From contig KB291737.1 in NCBI GenBank assembly GCA_000318405.1, forward strand, positions 3,534-67,439: a stretch of 63,906 nt of DNA, written 5' to 3'. Below are positions 1 to 6,112 of the stretch, piece by piece. Each line of letters opens with the position of its first letter. The first letter of the stretch is position 1. The stretch comes from Brevundimonas diminuta 470-4 (GTDB lineage: Bacteria > Pseudomonadota > Alphaproteobacteria > Caulobacterales > Caulobacteraceae). The position numbers and the translations under genes were made by a program. The notes beneath the pieces were generated by a model. That model searched no databases. It was not told where the DNA came from and saw nothing but the letters and a program-made list of their open reading frames with translations.

Positions 1-123
1 CCCGCCGCGCCGGTACGTGCTCAGGTTGGAATCGTCCATCACGAGGACATTTGCCTGATGCGTACAGTTCACGACGAACGAGTCGCCGCCATTAAGATAT
101 TGTCGAGAATGAATATGAGACAC
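1..123 (-). CDS. DUF1883 domain protein, N-terminal part, cut by window edge
   Basis: The first 41 residues of a minus-strand gene are visible; the rest lies before base 1. It starts at GTG (123-121) behind a GGAGAG ribosome site. Residues 9-41 include YLNGGDSFVVNC, then HQANVLVMDDSNLSTYRRGG, which matches from memory the opening of the DUF1883 family (small beta-rich proteins, some fused to TIR domains). The function of DUF1883 is not known to me. Whether this copy carries a C-terminal TIR or other effector domain cannot be decided here. It lies in the accessory region that interrupts comM. Confidence 0.72.
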   Translation of the reverse strand, partial: MSHIHSRQYLNGGDSFVVNCTHQANVLVMDDSNLSTYRRGG

Positions 124-359
124 TTGTCTCTCCACAGGTTGTCAACATAGCTGCAAACAGCCCTTGCTAACCCGTGACGGGGGACGGCCTTGATGTCGCC
201 GTCACTAGACGACATAGCTGCCCTGTCACCGGAGCGAGAACTTCGTGGGTGATGGGGAGGAGAGATCGGTTCCTCGTCGTCCAAACATAGGGCCGACCTC
301 CCTCCTGCTACCGCGCTCGCCTGCTCATGCAGGTCATTCGCGACCATCCCAAAACGGAC

Positions 360-482
360 CTACTTCCGCTTCGGCGGCTCCGACACCGTTCCTTTCGGGT
401 TACGGACGGCGGTTTGCGTCGTCACGTAGCGGCCCGAAGATGCCGAACGGTGCGGGCCTTTGGGGGGCGCTTTACCAGCCAT
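360..482 (-). CDS. Small basic conserved protein (40 aa)
   Basis: A 40-codon gene starts at ATG (482-480) six bases after a good GAAGGAG ribosome site and ends with TAG. The product is basic and low in hydrophobics, with HRSASSGRYVTTQTAVRNP in the middle and TVSEPPKRK at the end. It resembles a widespread group of short proteins of the form RSAxxGRFVT...ARHPxTTVxE that I recognise but cannot assign a function to. The flanking stretches 124-359 and 483-773 hold no other gene I can support; a 28-codon frame at 610-696 on the minus strand has a weak GAGGGG site and was not called. Confidence 0.6.
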   Translation of the reverse strand: MAGKAPPKGPHRSASSGRYVTTQTAVRNPKGTVSEPPKRK

Positions 483-773
483 CCCAAACTCCTTCACTCA
501 GCGTGCAGAAGCCCTGCACTGGCATCGTTAACGTGACGCCCGAATCTGACGAGGAGCAACACCATATATCGCGTTTCTTGTGGACAAGTCATCTAGGGGT
601 GGTGGTCACCTACACCAAATCAGGGAATTCTCGCCGGGTCAGTGTGTCTTGACTCCAGAGGGAATCGCGGACTCGTTTCGTTCCGCCCCCGTTCATGGTT
701 AGCCCCTCACGGTGACGTTGGTTTACCAGTTTGACGCACTGAAGCTTCACAGTTGCTATGCGCTGTTGGCGGA

Positions 774-1397
774 ATGGCTTCCCAGCACGAAATCCGCGTC
801 GCCCTTGAGCGCGACTACCGCCTCGCTCTTGGCGAATACGAGCGCGCCGAAATGCCGACCGAGACGATCGTCGGGCTAAAGGCGCTGGAAGCAGCCGACC
901 GGCGCATCCAGGCTCGCAAGGTGGTCCTGAAGGAGAAGATGGGGCATCTTATCTATCTGCTCCGGCTCCAGGTCGATCCGGATTGGACGCCCTACCACCT
1001 GACGCCGCTACATCCGCGTAAGACGCGCCGGAAGGGCTCTATCGCCAAGGCAGCCTATCAGGCGCTTCGTCGGGCTTCAGAGCCGATGACGACGCGCGAA
1101 ATTTCCAGGGAGATCGCCGGGAGGTTGGAAATCGATGTCAGCGACGCCCGCGCTCTCAACCAATTGGACAACGCAGTCAGGACGTCGATGAAAGAGCGCG
1201 TCAAAGACGGTGCTGTTGAGGAACTGGAGGGCCGGCCTACGCAGTGGCGGGTGCTGAGTAGGTCGAAATGGGAGCCTTCAAACGTCCCTTACGCTTCAGC
1301 GTCAGCGCCCTTAGTGCGCGTCGACGGTTTATCGAACGCAGAGATTCGGGCCTTGTCTGCCAGTATCCGACAAGTTCAGCGTCAGGGGACAGGATGA
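774..1397 (+). CDS. Coil plus winged-helix protein, C-terminus running into an IS
   Basis: The first 60 residues are strongly helical and charged. After a basic linker (HPRKTRRKGS) comes a winged-helix-like module with PMTTREISREIA as probable recognition helices and a closing EGRPTQWRVLS strand. This layout is shared with the gene at 5607-6047. Native homology probably ends at about QWRVLS (base 1257); the last 46 or so residues, to the stop at 1395-1397, lie antisense to the transposase and are unlike the rest, so they are probably read from insertion-sequence DNA. The ATG at 774 was preferred to one at 753 because the product then starts MASQHEIR, but neither has a strong ribosome site. 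Role unknown; DNA binding is an inference. Confidence 0.6.
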   Translation: MASQHEIRVALERDYRLALGEYERAEMPTETIVGLKALEAADRRIQARKVVLKEKMGHLIYLLRLQVDPDWTPYHLTPLHPRKTRRKGSIAKAAYQALRRASEPMTTREISREIAGRLEIDVSDARALNQLDNAVRTSMKERVKDGAVEELEGRPTQWRVLSRSKWEPSNVPYASASAPLVRVDGLSNAEIRALSASIRQVQRQGTG

Positions 1398-2310
1398 GTG
1401 CGCGCGACATCACCATGCGGAACTGCTGGCCGTTGTCGAGCCGCCGGAAGTCGTCCCGCCAAGACAACTCGTCTGCGTAACGCTGGGCGTGGGCGCCGCT
1501 GATGTGCAGGTAAACGCCTCGCTCAGCGCGCCGGATGCGGCTGTGCTGGGCCTCGACCAAATTGGTGTGCACGCCATCCACCATCAGGCCGACACTGTGG
1601 TTGACCGTCGAGTGGTCAGCGAAATGCATGAGGTAACGCGAGTAAGCGGAGGATTCGTCCGTCACGACGTGTGCCGCCGCGCTGACGACCTTTTTAATGT
1701 AGGGATCGGCCGCCTTTTCTGTCGGCACGACCCAGGCCCTGGACCGACCCCCAGGGCGACGCTCGCGCGCCGTCACGATCGAGCGTCGCTTGGTATTGAA
1801 CTGTTTGCGGCCGTCCGACTTGCGGTCTTCGACAAGATTTTCCTGGCGCACCGATCCGCCGATATAGGCGCCGTCTATGTCGACCATTCCAGTCAGGACG
1901 GTGTCGGCCTGCATCGCCGCCATCACCCGCGAAAGTTTTTTGCAGATCACGAAGGCCGTCTTGTACGAGCAGCCCAGATCGCGGCTCATGCGCAGCGCGG
2001 CGTTGCCGTTCACGCCGTTCACGAAGAGGACCACCGCCAGCATGATGTCGGCATAGGACATCTTCCGGCTCCGGAAGACGGTTCGGGAGGTGACGCTGAA
2101 CTGCCTGTCGCAGCCTATGCATTTGAACAGGCGGCGTGCACGGTACTCGTATATTGCGTCCATGCCGCAGTGCGGGCAGTACGGCTTCCCGTCATTCGCA
2201 GCGAACCGGATCGACTTGAACATTGCATATGCCTCCTCCTCGCCCAGACGGGCGATGTCGCGGACGGAAATCGTCCGCGCCTTTGCTGAGAGGAGAAAAT
2301 GCTGAGCCAA
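1237..2310 (-). CDS. IS1595-family transposase
   Basis: DDE transposase of the IS1595 family, close in layout to the group beginning MAQHFLLS(A)xARTLS. It starts at TTG (2310) behind AAAGGA. An N-terminal zinc ribbon (CPHCG...CIGC) is followed by QFSVTSRTVFRSRK, and the catalytic acidic residues probably lie in VDIDGAYIGG, VVTDESSAYSRY and NLVEAQHSR. The family usually ends near the sequence that here reads VGYWQ. This copy has an extra tail of about 40 residues ending STYSAPATA, whose last codons are probably host DNA beyond the IS end. No frameshift is seen, so it may be active. A divergent DUF6471 gene lies upstream, with operator-like palindromes between them. Confidence 0.9.
   Translation of the reverse strand: MAQHFLLSAKARTISVRDIARLGEEEAYAMFKSIRFAANDGKPYCPHCGMDAIYEYRARRLFKCIGCDRQFSVTSRTVFRSRKMSYADIMLAVVLFVNGVNGNAALRMSRDLGCSYKTAFVICKKLSRVMAAMQADTVLTGMVDIDGAYIGGSVRQENLVEDRKSDGRKQFNTKRRSIVTARERRPGGRSRAWVVPTEKAADPYIKKVVSAAAHVVTDESSAYSRYLMHFADHSTVNHSVGLMVDGVHTNLVEAQHSRIRRAERGVYLHISGAHAQRYADELSWRDDFRRLDNGQQFRMVMSRALILSPDAELVGYWQTRPESLRSINRRRALRALTLKRKGRLKAPISTYSAPATA
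1257..2310 (-). mobile_element. IS1595-family insertion sequence, ends not resolved
   Basis: The unit includes the transposase and probably begins near 1257, where the coding homology of the 774 gene stops and the two genes start to overlap tail to tail. I found no convincing terminal inverted repeat or 8-bp target duplication by eye. The right end is either just past the promoter region (about 2400) or beyond the DUF6471 gene (about 2825) if that gene is a passenger. The coordinates given are therefore a minimum. Confidence 0.5.
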
Positions 2311-2332
2311 ACCGTCCTTTCCGTGCGGATGT

Positions 2333-2399
2333 CATCATATTTGATGCATATGCACGGAATATCGGCGTCTTGTCAATGCCGGCGCATCAAATATGATGC
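2333..2399. promoter_or_regulatory. Transposase promoter between two palindromic operator-like sites
   Basis: Two copies of a 15-base palindromic word lie in inverted order at 2333-2347 and 2384-2399 (GCATCAAATATGATGC in the second). Their centres are about 51 bp apart, roughly five helical turns. Between them on the minus strand is a sigma-70-like promoter: TTGACA at 2376-2371 and, after 17 bases, GCATAT at 2353-2348. One palindrome abuts the -10 box and the other lies just upstream of the -35 box, a typical repressor layout. The right palindrome also covers the first start codon of the DUF6471 gene. The DUF6471 protein is the obvious candidate binder, but that is inference. Confidence 0.55.
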
Positions 2400-2821
2400 G
2401 TTCACCCTACAGGATGATGCGCTTGCCCTATTTTCGAACGGCTGAAGAGGCCGAAGCCCACGCTCGCAATCTCGCCAACACCATAATCAAGGTGGAGATG
2501 ACGAAGCGGAAAATGACCTACCGCGACCTAGTCGCCGCGCTGGCCGAGTACGGCGTGACCGAGGAAGAGCGGAACCTGCGCAACAAGATTTCCAGGGGCA
2601 CGTTTTCGGCCGCCTTCTTCTTCACCTGCTTGGGCGCGATGAAGGTAAAGAACCTGGACCTCACCCATTGGCTGACGCCGCTGGAAGATCAATTAGCGGA
2701 CATCAGGGCGATCCTATCGGACGAGGGCGGCCCGGAGCGAACACCAGCGCAGCAGAAGCAACACCACGAAGATATCGACGCGATGGCGGAACTGTTGGGC
2801 GTTAAGCCGCACCAAGGATGA
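2393..2821 (+). CDS. DUF6471 domain protein, divergent from the transposase
   Basis: A 142-residue protein whose residues 30-95 fit the DUF6471 pattern: a helix ending in KVEMTKRKMTYRDLVAALA, then EERNLRNKISRGTFSAAFF and a closing helix. The core resembles an XRE-like helix-turn-helix, so DNA binding is likely though not shown. The true start may be the ATG at 2414 rather than 2393, since the first ATGs lie inside the palindromic operator and neither has a clear ribosome site. It is transcribed away from the IS1595 transposase across 82 bp that hold two palindromes, which suggests it regulates itself and the transposase. It could instead be a resident gene next to which the IS landed. Confidence 0.72.
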   Translation: MMRSPYRMMRLPYFRTAEEAEAHARNLANTIIKVEMTKRKMTYRDLVAALAEYGVTEEERNLRNKISRGTFSAAFFFTCLGAMKVKNLDLTHWLTPLEDQLADIRAILSDEGGPERTPAQQKQHHEDIDAMAELLGVKPHQG

Positions 2822-2832
2822 ACGGGCCGCCG

Positions 2833-3237
2833 CCAGCCAGCGGTCTCCGAGCGAGAATATGCTCGTGGTCGGCAGAGTGGTGGTGTTTGAAGGCGCCGCC
2901 GCCGAGCCTTCAGCACACCCTACCGGGCTCGGCGATCTGGACTGACGGCAACCCGGCCTACCAGGGCTTGCCTGACCGGCACCATGCAGCGACCGTACTA
3001 GGACAGATGCCGACCCACGTTTTTATGCCGTGGATTCACCGGGTGTTCTCGAACCTGAAGCGGTGGGGTCTGGGGACTTATCACGGGTTCCGACGCCGCT
3101 ACCTTCAAGCCTATCTGGATGAATTCTGCTTCCGCTGGAACCGGGGGAAGTGGCGCGGGGTCAGCTTTGACCGGCTGCTTGGGATCGGACTGCGTGTGGA
3201 GCCGATCACGTATCGGTTGCTGGTAACGAGAGCGTAG
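2833..3237 (+). pseudogene. Remnant of a second IS1595-type (ISXO2-like) transposase
   Basis: Only the C-terminal third of a transposase remains. Conserved blocks are WTDGNPAYQGL (second catalytic Asp), MPWIHRVFSNLKRW, GLGTYHGFRR and LQAYLDEFCFRWNR, followed by the family end VSFDRLLGIGL. The catalytic core upstream is missing. Before about base 2930 the reading frame changes: the next frame reads MLVVGRVVVFEG, the expected preceding block, so a frameshift lies near there. It is a different lineage from the intact transposase next door and cannot encode an active enzyme. Confidence 0.8.
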
Positions 3238-3281
3238 GAAATCAACCCCATTGTCTAGCCTCAACTTTTGAGGAGCTAATA

Positions 3282-3602
3282 ATGGGCGACGATCTGATCA
3301 CACAGGTGACGGACTTGGAAGAAAGAGTCGAGCAGATTGCGGCTGTGTCGGAGGACGTTCTGGTCAACCAAGTGGGTTGGCTGACCGCCAACCAGTCCGT
3401 CCTCGCCGCCATGCTTTTGCATGTCGCGCGAAACTCTGACCATCCGGATATGGTGATCAATCAGATCGGCTTCGAAGCCCAAAGCCTGCTACGCAACCGG
3501 ACGGTTTTCAGGGACAACGACCCTGAGAGTGCGGAACGGTTTCGGGCGGCTGCGAAGGTTCGACTAGAGCAATTTCTCGCGGACGTCGGCGGAACGCTGT
3601 AG
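3282..3602 (+). CDS. Small hypothetical protein (106 aa)
   Basis: ATG at 3282 follows a strong GAGGAG ribosome site six bases upstream. The product is acidic and mostly helical with no signal peptide or membrane segment; residues 5-25 (TQVTDLEERVEQIAAVSE) could form a short coiled coil. I do not recognise a family. It follows the transposase remnant by 44 bp, and the ribosome site sits in a short inverted repeat (CTCAA...TTGAG, 3258-3273) that could mask it. Confidence 0.6.
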   Translation: MGDDLITQVTDLEERVEQIAAVSEDVLVNQVGWLTANQSVLAAMLLHVARNSDHPDMVINQIGFEAQSLLRNRTVFRDNDPESAERFRAAAKVRLEQFLADVGGTL

Positions 3603-3825
3603 CGGAGACGGTGTCGATAGTAAGGACTATGGCGTGCCCAAAAGGCGCAGCATCGCCTTTGGCGGCTTCGGTCATTTCAGTTCTCTATTCTGGGAGAGGA
3701 AAAGGCCGAAGAGATCATCGGCCTCTTGGAGACGATGGACGCCGAACGGAACGATCAGTTTTCTAGTCGTAGCGTTGGCATTCCCCTGGCCGACGCCTTC
3801 AGACGACAAGCGACGACAGGCTCAG

Positions 3826-3848
3826 TTAGGATCGCATAGCGATCCTAA
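3826..3848. repeat. Perfect 10-bp inverted repeat with 3-base loop
   Basis: TTAGGATCGC and GCGATCCTAA flank a three-base ATA loop. There is no T-run, so it is a poor intrinsic terminator; an operator or recombination site is equally possible. It lies in the gene-poor stretch 3603-3872, where I see no supportable gene. Confidence 0.6.
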
Positions 3849-3872
3849 ACTCTATCATATACCAATGAATTG

Positions 3873-4055
3873 TCAAGAATTGCCCGCGCGTCGCCCGAAG
3901 GGCGGACGGTCACGGCGCGCGACTTCAAAGTGAAGGTTGGTAAGCTCGCTGCGTATCCGGCGGATGTCCTCCTGGGCGGCCGCCGCCTTCCGGAGCAGGG
4001 CCAATACCCCGGCCCCGATCCCCACCAACAGCATCAGAACACCCCAAACCGCCAT
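3873..4055 (-). CDS. Single-TM small membrane protein (60 aa)
   Basis: Start chosen at ATG 4055 because GGAGG lies five bases before it; the frame stays open up to 4124 but lacks a ribosome site there. Residues 1-22 (MAVWGVLMLLVGIGAGVLAL) form one membrane helix, and a charged, probably helical cytoplasmic tail follows (QEDIRRIRSELTNLHFE). It is divergent from the XRE regulator at 4127 with 71 bp between the starts. It resembles small phage or plasmid-borne membrane proteins, but I cannot name a family. Confidence 0.55.
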   Translation of the reverse strand: MAVWGVLMLLVGIGAGVLALLRKAAAAQEDIRRIRSELTNLHFEVARRDRPPFGRRAGNS

Positions 4056-4126
4056 AGCCGCCTCCATCCGCAATAGGACATCTAATGTCCTGGCAACCAT
4101 CACCGGATCGTTAACATCTCCCACGG

Positions 4127-4339
4127 ATGGGCTGGGAAAAGATCATCGGTGGAAATCTGCGCCGCTTCCGCCAGGTGCGGGGGATGACCCAAGAGGGGTT
4201 GGCGGCCGAGGTTCATCTGGATGTCCGCCAGATTGGCCGGATCGAACGCGGGCAAAGCTACCCCAGCATAGGGCTCCTGGTGCATCTGGCGGAACTGCTA
4301 GGGGTCCAACCGGGCCAATTCTTCGAGCGAGAGCCCTGA
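4127..4339 (+). CDS. XRE-family helix-turn-helix regulator (70 aa)
   Basis: A minimal Cro/C1-type DNA-binding protein with almost nothing outside the HTH. Residues 8-62 hold the five-helix fold: NLRRFRQVRGMTQEGLAAEV, then the recognition helix VRQIGRIERGQSYPS and LVHLAELLGVQPGQFF. The ribosome site is weak (CTCCCACGG upstream). Its size and position suggest control of the divergent membrane peptide gene and of itself. Restriction-modification controller proteins have the same size, but no R-M genes are seen nearby. Confidence 0.82.
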   Translation: MGWEKIIGGNLRRFRQVRGMTQEGLAAEVHLDVRQIGRIERGQSYPSIGLLVHLAELLGVQPGQFFEREP

Positions 4340-4497
4340 TCCGCTCCCCCGCGCGGACGGCGATGCAAGGTTATGCTTGCTCCCCAGATCACCGAGGCGG
4401 ATAATACTCCTAGTCCAGACAAGTAAAGACAGAGATTTCGACGACCTTGCCGATCTCGACGTTCCAACTATAATAACGATGTTTCAGGGAGGTCTAT

Positions 4498-4854
4498 ATG
4501 CTCTTAGCAGCCTTAATATTTAGCGGCGTGGTTCTCGCCGGACAATCGAATCCCGGTCCCTCCAATCACCAGGTGATCCTGCCTGATCCCAACCGAGCGG
4601 GGAACACCATGAGTCGTTTTGACGAAATGGCTGATCGCCGAATGTTCGACGATTATCGGCGTGAGCGCAGGCGGCAGGCCTATGAGGCTGCGGTGATCAA
4701 TGACCGGATGCAGTTGGCGGAGCAACTGGACCTGCTAATCGGCGCCAATAAATGCGATGAAGCATCCGCTATGGCAATGAAGGCGGGATATCGAGATATC
4801 AGGGATGGTGTAGAACGAGCGTGCAGAGTTAGTGTGGCTCCGCAAAATGACTAA
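4498..4854 (+). CDS. Secreted hypothetical protein (118 aa)
   Basis: ATG at 4498 follows GGGAGG. An N-terminal hydrophobic stretch MLLAALIFSGVVLAG resembles a short signal peptide lacking the usual basic N-terminus. The mature part is charged and helical (RRMFDDYRRERRRQAYEAA) with two cysteines at the end (NKCDEAS and ERACRV). I do not recognise a family. It converges on the secreted protein at 4918-5208 and shares its terminator. Confidence 0.6.
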   Translation: MLLAALIFSGVVLAGQSNPGPSNHQVILPDPNRAGNTMSRFDEMADRRMFDDYRRERRRQAYEAAVINDRMQLAEQLDLLIGANKCDEASAMAMKAGYRDIRDGVERACRVSVAPQND

Positions 4855-4884
4855 CCGCTTCGCCCTGAGTTGAGTATTAGGATC

Positions 4885-4911
4885 AGGCCCGCCCCGTTGT
4901 GAGGCGGGCCT
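4885..4911. terminator. Bidirectional hairpin between two convergent secreted-protein genes
   Basis: Stem AGGCCCGCC / GGCGGGCCT with a nine-base loop sits between the convergent genes ending at 4854 and 4918. The T-tract after it is short (TTGT). Confidence 0.7.
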
Positions 4912-4917
4912 TGTAGA

Positions 4918-5208
4918 TTACAAGAACAGATCGCTACAATATTGCAGGTGGTACTCGTACGGTATCTGAGCGTACCAGACACAAGTTTCGTATTCCATAG
5001 ACGATACCCCGTAACGATGACCTATGTCTTTGCACCTATTCATCTCGGCCGCGTACGCCGAAACATACGGAGCAATACATTGCTCGTATGCAGGATAGTC
5101 GGGTCGTTCTGTAGCGTTAGCAGGTTTAACGTCCAAAACTACGGCCGCAGCCCCCGATGCCAAAATTATGGCAGCGCAGCCGGCAACAACTGAAAAACGC
5201 TTCCTCAT
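4918..5208 (-). CDS. Small secreted cysteine-containing protein (96 aa)
   Basis: ATG at 5208 follows TGGAGG. Residues 1-33 form a classical Sec signal (MRKRFSVVAGCAAIILASGA, with cleavage likely after KPANA). The mature 60-residue part is rich in tyrosine and has four cysteines (QCIAPY, NRCKD, ETCVWYA, QYCSD), compatible with two disulfides in the periplasm or outside the cell. The coding DNA and the 5209-5421 stretch upstream, where I see no gene, are visibly AT-richer than the backbone, which suggests recent transfer. No family recognised. Confidence 0.68.
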   Translation of the reverse strand: MRKRFSVVAGCAAIILASGAAAVVLDVKPANATERPDYPAYEQCIAPYVSAYAAEMNRCKDIGHRYGVSSMEYETCVWYAQIPYEYHLQYCSDLFL

Positions 5209-5421
5209 CGAATCCTCCAGTTCAAACGAGAAACGTCACACAACCTCGTTTTGGGAAGTGGATCAAGCCTAGTTTTTAGAGAAATCCCTTGCACAAAAAG
5301 ATCGATATGAACTTTGCATGCTCTACATGAGTACACGTGATGTTTATCATTCAGGCGCGGATAATCAGACTACGGTGCAATTTAGTCCAAGACTTTTTCG
5401 TAGCCTGAGACACGGGCGTCC

Positions 5422-5610
5422 CTAAATTCCCATGTGTTCGGTGGAATAGGTTCGCCAGATAGACGACTTGATCAACGCCCGCATGACGCCGGCAGCGTCT
5501 GGGGCCGTCGCGACAACCCGACCACCGCACAGGCCGATGAACCCTTCCCCGTCGCGCGATGGCGCAACCTGATAGAGATGGCGTCCGCGCCAGAACTGGA
5601 TCGGGATCAT
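5422..5610 (-). CDS. Small hypothetical protein translationally coupled to upstream gene (62 aa)
   Basis: The start at ATG 5610 overlaps the TGA of the gene at 5607-6047 as ATGA, so translation is probably coupled. The frame is open further upstream, but an earlier start would lie well inside the neighbouring gene. The product begins MIPIQFWRGRHLYQV and looks like a compact, partly beta domain. No family recognised. The coupled order suggests it works with the winged-helix protein before it. Confidence 0.58.
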   Translation of the reverse strand: MIPIQFWRGRHLYQVAPSRDGEGFIGLCGGRVVATAPDAAGVMRALIKSSIWRTYSTEHMGI

Positions 5611-6047
5611 CGGATAATCTCCCATCCCTGATAGAGGCCCGGAAGCGGCACGACCCGAACGACGCCGTCGTTCTTCAGTTTGGTCAGGCATGCGCCGATC
5701 CGCTTGCGCATGATCACCAAGGTGGCATCGTCGGCCTTCAGGCCACGCGCTTTGACCTGGGCGTAAACGATGTCGAGCGACGTGAGAGGACGGTCGGCAT
5801 CCTTCAACATCCGGACTGCAAGCCGGACGACTTCACCCTTCTTGGCGCGGTGCTTGGTGGGGTGGCGGACGATGCGGTCCGTGTCGGCCGTCGGATCAAA
5901 GAGACGGATCGCGGCGTCGATATGATCGAGGTCGCAGACGATCTTCTTCTCTTCGGCGCGGACGCGTTTAAGGAGCGCGGCGAGTTCGCGGCGCTTCTCC
6001 ATGAGGCCAGCGACAGTGTTGGGGCGGTGGTAGGTGACGTTTTCCAT
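5607..6047 (-). CDS. Coil plus winged-helix hypothetical protein (146 aa)
   Basis: The N-terminal 60 residues form a charged helix (TVAGLMEKRRELAALLKRV, then LDHIDAAIRLF). A basic linker and a winged-helix-like module follow (KKGEVVRLAVRMLKDADRPL, LDIVYAQVKARGL, LVIMRKRIGACLTKLKNDGV), ending GLYQGWEIIR. It belongs to a group I know from alphaproteobacterial accessory DNA, of unknown function, and shares its layout with the gene at 774. The start at 6047 has no good Shine-Dalgarno. It is the gene closest to the comM junction. Confidence 0.68.
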   Translation of the reverse strand: MENVTYHRPNTVAGLMEKRRELAALLKRVRAEEKKIVCDLDHIDAAIRLFDPTADTDRIVRHPTKHRAKKGEVVRLAVRMLKDADRPLTSLDIVYAQVKARGLKADDATLVIMRKRIGACLTKLKNDGVVRVVPLPGLYQGWEIIR

Positions 6048-6112
6048 GAAGGAGAACGTAACAAGAACAACGATTTACGTCTCAGGCGTCAAGGTGTGTT
6101 TGCGCCATAACA
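6048..6112. mobile_element. Putative terminal end of the island inserted in comM
   Basis: This 65-bp non-coding strip separates the last accessory gene from the first codon with ComM homology. Read outward it ends CATAACA; read inward from the junction it begins TGTTATGGCGCAAACACACC. A TGT...ACA end is what Tn7-like and Tn402-like transposons have, and Tn6022/AbaR-type elements are known to use comM as target. I do not see clear transposase-binding repeats here and the other end is outside the window, so the element type is unproven. Confidence 0.4.

Noticed and set aside
245..652. Plus-strand open frame of 135 codons in the first kilobase
   Set aside because: No ribosome site, unlike any family, and it overlaps the better supported small gene at 360-482 on the other strand.
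3604..3933. Frame reading DSKDYGVPKRR, like motif VIII of cytosine-C5 methyltransferases
   Set aside because: Only about eight residues match; neither the flanking sequence nor any other motif (PCQ, ENV) is present, so chance is as likely.
5281..5421. AT-rich stretch considered as an attachment site or a regulatory RNA
   Set aside because: No tRNA fragment, no duplicated core and no stable hairpin could be identified by eye.
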